Source: Alloprevotella rava (GTDB taxonomy: Bacteria > Bacteroidota > Bacteroidia > Bacteroidales > Bacteroidaceae). From it: DNA of 64,000 nucleotides. Positions 60,416-64,000 of this stretch are shown here, in pieces; position 1 is the stretch's first letter, and every line of letters starts with the position of its first letter. The notes beneath the pieces are model-generated. The model had not been told where the DNA came from. It saw nothing but the letters and a program-made list of their open reading frames with translations, and did no database searches. Location: NCBI RefSeq assembly GCF_014195585.1, contig NZ_JACICA010000001.1, positions 310,001 to 374,000 of the forward strand, written 5' to 3'. The translations under genes and the position numbers were made by a program.

Positions 60416-61321
60416 ATGGAACAAAAAATGCTCAGAGTATATATTTTTATGCTATTCCTCTTTTCGGGAGGAGCGAATGTGTTTGCCCAGATTCAATTAA
60501 AGTCAGAATATATTGCTCCGTCTGTATATAAAGATGAGAATGGTAATAAAATTGGTGGTGAAGGAAACTTGCAGACCTTTGAAGGCTCAGCGAGACTTCC
60601 TTTATATGTAAGAAAGAATGAAAACGGGAGACTGACGGCTTGGATTGTCGCTTTGGGTGGTACATACGCTTCCATGAAAAATAAAGAAATGCCATCGGAT
60701 TTTACAGAGAAAGAACTTATGAATGCTCAAATGGGAGTTATGCATCTGCGACCACTTAATGAGAAATGGTCTATACTCGCTATTTTAGGAGCTGGAATGT
60801 ACACATCCGATCTGAACAAAATATCGGGCAGCTCGTTTCTCGGTCAGGGAGGTGTATTATTTATCAGACACGCAAACAAGAATTTGGATTGGGGAGCCGG
60901 TATTGCGTTGAATAATGCGCTGGGGTATCCAATGATTTTTCCGTCCTTATATCTGGATTGGAAAATAGAGGGAAAATACAAATTCAAATTATCCATGTAT
61001 AATACATTCGAAGCTGAAATCAGTACACAACTTAGCAAGAGTTTTAATCTGGGAATACATGCGGAATCCAAAGGGCTTATGGCTGCAGTAGAGAAAGACG
61101 GCAGTAAGAAGTATTTCGTGATGCAGTATGGTTATATAGGCATTCAACCAGAGTTCAGAATTGGGAAATATGTTTCTATCCCTATTGTCGGAGGAATTGT
61201 CGCATCAAGAGAAGCTTATTTTCGTTCACGGACATTGAAGGCTTTCTTTAGCAGCAAAGACGACTACCCTCATTTCGGTGTATCCCCCTATTTTTCAATA
61301 GGCATACGATACGGATTATAA
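60416..61321 (+). CDS. Outer-membrane beta-barrel protein of unknown function
   Basis: 301 residues. A signal peptide (about 1-24, ending VFAQ) is followed by amphipathic strands with aromatic girdles (GNLQTFEGSARLPLYV, ILGAGMYTSD, YFSIGIRYGL). It resembles small Bacteroidetes barrels with a terminal strand close to the C-terminus. It is first of an apparent operon with a serine hydrolase and sensor proteins. The DNA is AT-richer than the cargo operon. Function unknown. Confidence 0.7.
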   Translation: MEQKMLRVYIFMLFLFSGGANVFAQIQLKSEYIAPSVYKDENGNKIGGEGNLQTFEGSARLPLYVRKNENGRLTAWIVALGGTYASMKNKEMPSDFTEKELMNAQMGVMHLRPLNEKWSILAILGAGMYTSDLNKISGSSFLGQGGVLFIRHANKNLDWGAGIALNNALGYPMIFPSLYLDWKIEGKYKFKLSMYNTFEAEISTQLSKSFNLGIHAESKGLMAAVEKDGSKKYFVMQYGYIGIQPEFRIGKYVSIPIVGGIVASREAYFRSRTLKAFFSSKDDYPHFGVSPYFSIGIRYGL

Positions 61322-61361
61322 TAAATGCTCAGGCATAACGTTCAATACATCATAAGATTAT

Positions 61362-62489
61362 ATGAAAACAAAATTCGCGCTGTTTCTTTTGATAAACCTG
61401 TTTGGACATGGAATAACTTTTTCACAGAATGTCGTAAATGATTTAACTGGTTTGAGAGAAAACCTGACGCGAAAAATATTTGAAAAGACAAAGGATTTGT
61501 CTAATGAAACTCAACTATCCATCGTGCTCATAAAAAATGGGATATCCCATTTTTATGGAATGATAAAACAAAATGACACGATTAGAAATATTGAAAACAA
61601 AGATAAGGTTTTTGAGATTGGCTCAATTTCAAAAGTCTTTACGGCGACATTACTCGCCGATGCAATACTTGAAAGGAAGATTAAACAGACAGACGACATA
61701 AATAAATTTTACCCTTATACGTTCAAGGATGATGTGCGGATAACTTTTGAAAGCCTGTCAAATCATACATCCGGATTGGGAGAAAATCCCTCCAATTTGC
61801 AACTTTCAGAGTTTCTGGCAGACAGTACAAAAGCAGAGCGGGAAAATCCTTTTCAGAAATACAGCGACTCTGAATTAGAGTATTACCTCAGAAATCAGCT
61901 GCAATTATATTGTTCTTCCGATAGGAAAGAATATCTGTATTCAAATTTGGGAACTGGTTTGTTGGGATATACGTTATGTCAAATGGAAAAATGCAGTTTC
62001 ACGGAACTCGTTTCCAATAAAATCTTCAAAAAGTACAAAATGAATAATTCATATACAGATGCAAGATTAGTAGAAACCGGTCTTGTCAAAGGAATAAGCC
62101 GCACAGGTGTTCCTATCGGCAATTGGATATGGGATTCGGATGTGTTTTTAGGAGCCGGTGGTATTCTTTCTTCTGCAAACGATATGGCATGTTTTTTAGA
62201 GGCTCAATTTGATATGGGCAACAAAGAACTTGCAATGACAAGAAAACCGACTTTCAAAGTAAACGACAAACTTAGCGTAGCACTTGGATGGCATATCGTA
62301 AAGGCAGATAACGGAAACGATTTATATTGGCACAATGGTGGTACGGGCGGTTTTTCTTCCTCTATGGTATTCGATATGAATGAAAAGAGTGGAGTCATTA
62401 TTCTTTCCAATGTTTCTTTTCTGCATCCTCATGCGAAAAATGTAGACGCATTGTGTTTTGAAATAATGGAAGACTTGGCAAAAAAGTAA
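61362..62489 (+). CDS. Serine hydrolase (class C beta-lactamase/esterase fold)
   Basis: 375 residues with a signal peptide (about 1-21). Catalytic text: Ser88-Ile-Ser-Lys91 (SxxK) in EIGSISKVFTATLLAD, YSN in EYLYSNLGTGLLGY, and HNG in YWHNGGTGGFSSS in the place of KTG. Such proteins include penicillin-binding esterases and peptidases as well as class C beta-lactamases. Extra text suggests a peptidase/esterase rather than true AmpC, but this is not settled. It lies 40 bp after the barrel gene and 10 bp before the sensor gene. Confidence 0.85.
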   Translation: MKTKFALFLLINLFGHGITFSQNVVNDLTGLRENLTRKIFEKTKDLSNETQLSIVLIKNGISHFYGMIKQNDTIRNIENKDKVFEIGSISKVFTATLLADAILERKIKQTDDINKFYPYTFKDDVRITFESLSNHTSGLGENPSNLQLSEFLADSTKAERENPFQKYSDSELEYYLRNQLQLYCSSDRKEYLYSNLGTGLLGYTLCQMEKCSFTELVSNKIFKKYKMNNSYTDARLVETGLVKGISRTGVPIGNWIWDSDVFLGAGGILSSANDMACFLEAQFDMGNKELAMTRKPTFKVNDKLSVALGWHIVKADNGNDLYWHNGGTGGFSSSMVFDMNEKSGVIILSNVSFLHPHAKNVDALCFEIMEDLAKK

Positions 62490-62499
62490 TAGTATATAT

Positions 62500-63507
62500 A
62501 TGCAAGAGAGAAAGAAACAAAGCGTATTATATGATTTTCTTATGGAGAAGAAATACAGATGGACTCGCCATTTCCTGCTTATCATCTCCATAGGCATTAT
62601 CTCCACAAACCATATTTTTATTACCTATGGAGAACAGATTCGAGGTGGAGATGTTTGTGATATTATATTTGCACATATAGTAGCTTATCTGTTGCTGATA
62701 TATCTGAATATGTACATCTTCATTCCTAAATTGCTACAACAAGAAAGGTATGTGCAATATGCAGCTGTCTTGCTCGCTGCAATATTCACATTCGTGATAG
62801 CGCATATCGGCTTGGAGTATTACATTCATTTTAAGTATCAAATACCTTTCGGTCCATATTCTTTTTTTTCTGACGGACGCAATAAAGCAGTCGATTTCTT
62901 CTCCGATTTCTCGGTACTGACATTGTCGGTGACGAGTATTACTGTAATCGTCTTTTACAAACATTGGATTCAAATGACTGAGATGGAGGAACAAATCGGA
63001 ACTCGCAGGCTAACCGTTGAGTTGGAAAATTTGAGAAACAATATCGGATCGGAATTTCTTTTGGCTAAATTGAAAAAAGCAACTGCACTATGCCTGACCG
63101 AACCCCCGGAAGTATCTCCGCTATTATTGACACTGAGCCGGATTGTACGCTATCGCCTATACGATTGCAGCAATCTGGTTGTACCACTCAATTCCGAAAT
63201 CAAAATCCTTAAAGACTACCTGAATTTGGAAAAGAAGTGCGGGACTCTCACCGATTTCACACTCTCTTGCCAAATGAGGACTGGTATTTGTTTTATTTCT
63301 CCATTGACGTTACTATCGTTTGTAGAAGAACATCTATTCAATTCACCGGGAAAAGACCGAATGGAAATTGAGATTGAAATATGCGCCGACACGCTTGTCT
63401 GTACCTGTACAAACAATAGCAATCCTCCCAAAACGGGTAAGCGCATTTTTACCATCTCAAGAAGACCAGAAAACGCTTCACACAAAACGAGTTTGAAAAG
63501 TTACTAA
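62500..63507 (+). CDS. LytS-like sensor protein, apparently without phospho-acceptor histidine
   Basis: 335 residues with four membrane helices (about 22-160) and a cytoplasmic His-kinase-like domain. In LytS/YehU kinases the motif is QxNPHFLFN; here the equivalent is LRNNIGSEFLLAKL with Glu185 in place of His. The N-box is also altered (ISPLTLLSFVEEHLFNS instead of PPxLLQPLVENAIKHG). It is therefore likely a pseudokinase or partner subunit of the kinase encoded next. Confidence 0.8.
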   Translation: MQERKKQSVLYDFLMEKKYRWTRHFLLIISIGIISTNHIFITYGEQIRGGDVCDIIFAHIVAYLLLIYLNMYIFIPKLLQQERYVQYAAVLLAAIFTFVIAHIGLEYYIHFKYQIPFGPYSFFSDGRNKAVDFFSDFSVLTLSVTSITVIVFYKHWIQMTEMEEQIGTRRLTVELENLRNNIGSEFLLAKLKKATALCLTEPPEVSPLLLTLSRIVRYRLYDCSNLVVPLNSEIKILKDYLNLEKKCGTLTDFTLSCQMRTGICFISPLTLLSFVEEHLFNSPGKDRMEIEIEICADTLVCTCTNNSNPPKTGKRIFTISRRPENASHKTSLKSY

Positions 63508-63564
63508 GCTTTCCAAGAAATTTTCCGATAAAGTTTTTGGAAATTAATAAACATAAAGAATCGA

Positions 63565-64000
63565 ATGGCATTATTGAAAGAGATAAATAAAAAGATTGGA
63601 ACACAAATCCAAACAGGAGGATTCCATAGAATGGGAAACCTGCTTTTACTTTGCATTATAGTTGTTTTGACAATGGAAATGGTCTATAACACTGGCAGTG
63701 TACACGGACGGCTCACGAATGCAAGGTTTTACGAATGGATGGCATATTTCATTGTCTTCACCTGCACCGTATATACCAACGCCCGCCTGCTGGTTCCTCG
63801 TTTCCTATTGCGCAATAAATTGTCAGGATATTTCGCTTCCATCGGTTTGTGCGTATTTCTGTTGATGCTTTTTATCATACTGGTGCAAAATACCCTGTAC
63901 GATGTTCCCAAAAGTTACAGGCTGACCTCTCTTTGTTTCAATATCGCGGGAAATATGTTATTGTTGGGATTGACGATAGCCTCTACTTCAGTAGTACCAC
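63565..64000 (+). CDS. Second LytS-like sensor, membrane part only (3' end outside window)
   Basis: The ATG at 63565 opens a frame that stays open to the right edge (145 residues visible). It has at least four membrane helices (MGNLLLLCIIVVLTMEMVY, FIVFTCTVYTN, IGLCVFLLMLFIILVQN, AGNMLLLGLTIASTS) in the style of LytS-type kinases. It begins 57 bp after the previous gene, so the two probably form a pair. The catalytic part is outside the window. Confidence 0.65.
   Translation, partial: MALLKEINKKIGTQIQTGGFHRMGNLLLLCIIVVLTMEMVYNTGSVHGRLTNARFYEWMAYFIVFTCTVYTNARLLVPRFLLRNKLSGYFASIGLCVFLLMLFIILVQNTLYDVPKSYRLTSLCFNIAGNMLLLGLTIASTSVVP

Noticed and set aside
61362-62489. Calling the serine hydrolase an antibiotic-resistance beta-lactamase
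   Set aside because: The SxxK and YxN motifs fit, but HNG replaces KTG and many such proteins are esterases or peptidases; resistance is not supported by sequence alone.

Overview
The window is chromosomal DNA of a Bacteroidales bacterium, most likely Prevotellaceae. The evidence is an S46 dipeptidyl-peptidase, a TamL/TamB pair, a BspA-type DUF285 surface protein, a streptopain-like C10 protease, DUF3822 and DUF4250 proteins, promoters of the TTTG/TANNTTTG type, and a Bacteroidetes-style mobilizable element. The species cannot be named from the sequence alone.

Layout. Bases 1-11,500 are minus-strand envelope genes: S46 peptidase (cut by the left edge), tamL, tamB and a 15-repeat BspA-like protein. 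Bases 11,500-13,900 are mostly non-coding, with a mosaic of GC-rich repeats, one small secreted protein and tRNA-Ser(GGA). Bases 14,000-22,000 are housekeeping: a CpdB-like nucleotidase, folA, thyA, an RsmF-like methyltransferase, prmA, an RluA-type pseudouridine synthase, fabG and a TetR regulator. Bases 22,700-29,850 form the cell-shape operon, in transcription order a stand-alone IMP cyclohydrolase (PurH N-domain only), mreB, mreC, mreD, mrdA, rodA and a small membrane protein. Bases 30,400-40,900 hold rsmD, DUF3822, VanZ-like and DUF4250 genes, a RecD-like helicase, an AT-rich double-DTG aspartic protease, cardiolipin synthase, the C10 protease, a DUF1934 protein, queA and a NUDIX hydrolase.

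Bases about 40,900-60,300 look like a composite integrative mobilizable element. Its parts are a relaxase, a MobC-like protein, a candidate oriT, a frameshifted DUF3408 gene, a primase and a VapE-like ATPase on the minus strand, then two helix-turn-helix genes on the plus strand. Next comes a six-gene cargo operon: TetR, two ABC half-transporters, an MMPL/RND protein, a LolA-like periplasmic protein and an outer-membrane barrel. The element ends with a broken integrase and two intact tyrosine recombinases. A RhuM-like small gene sits directly downstream of the broken integrase and of the second recombinase. The cargo spans inner membrane, periplasm and outer membrane and is probably a lipid or drug/siderophore export route. 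Bases 60,400-64,000 hold a beta-barrel protein, a serine hydrolase and two LytS-like sensor proteins. The first sensor lacks its phospho-acceptor histidine; the second is cut by the right edge.

The least expected signals are non-coding. (i) CAATAAG/CTTATTG heptamers occur in three intergenic regions with strict 19/21/23-bp spacing. (ii) Back-to-back 22-bp and 23-bp tandem arrays stand directly before the MMPL gene. (iii) TTCCC boxes phased every 10 bp stand directly upstream of the excisionase-like gene promoter. All calls were made by eye from sequence and translations; no database search was run.
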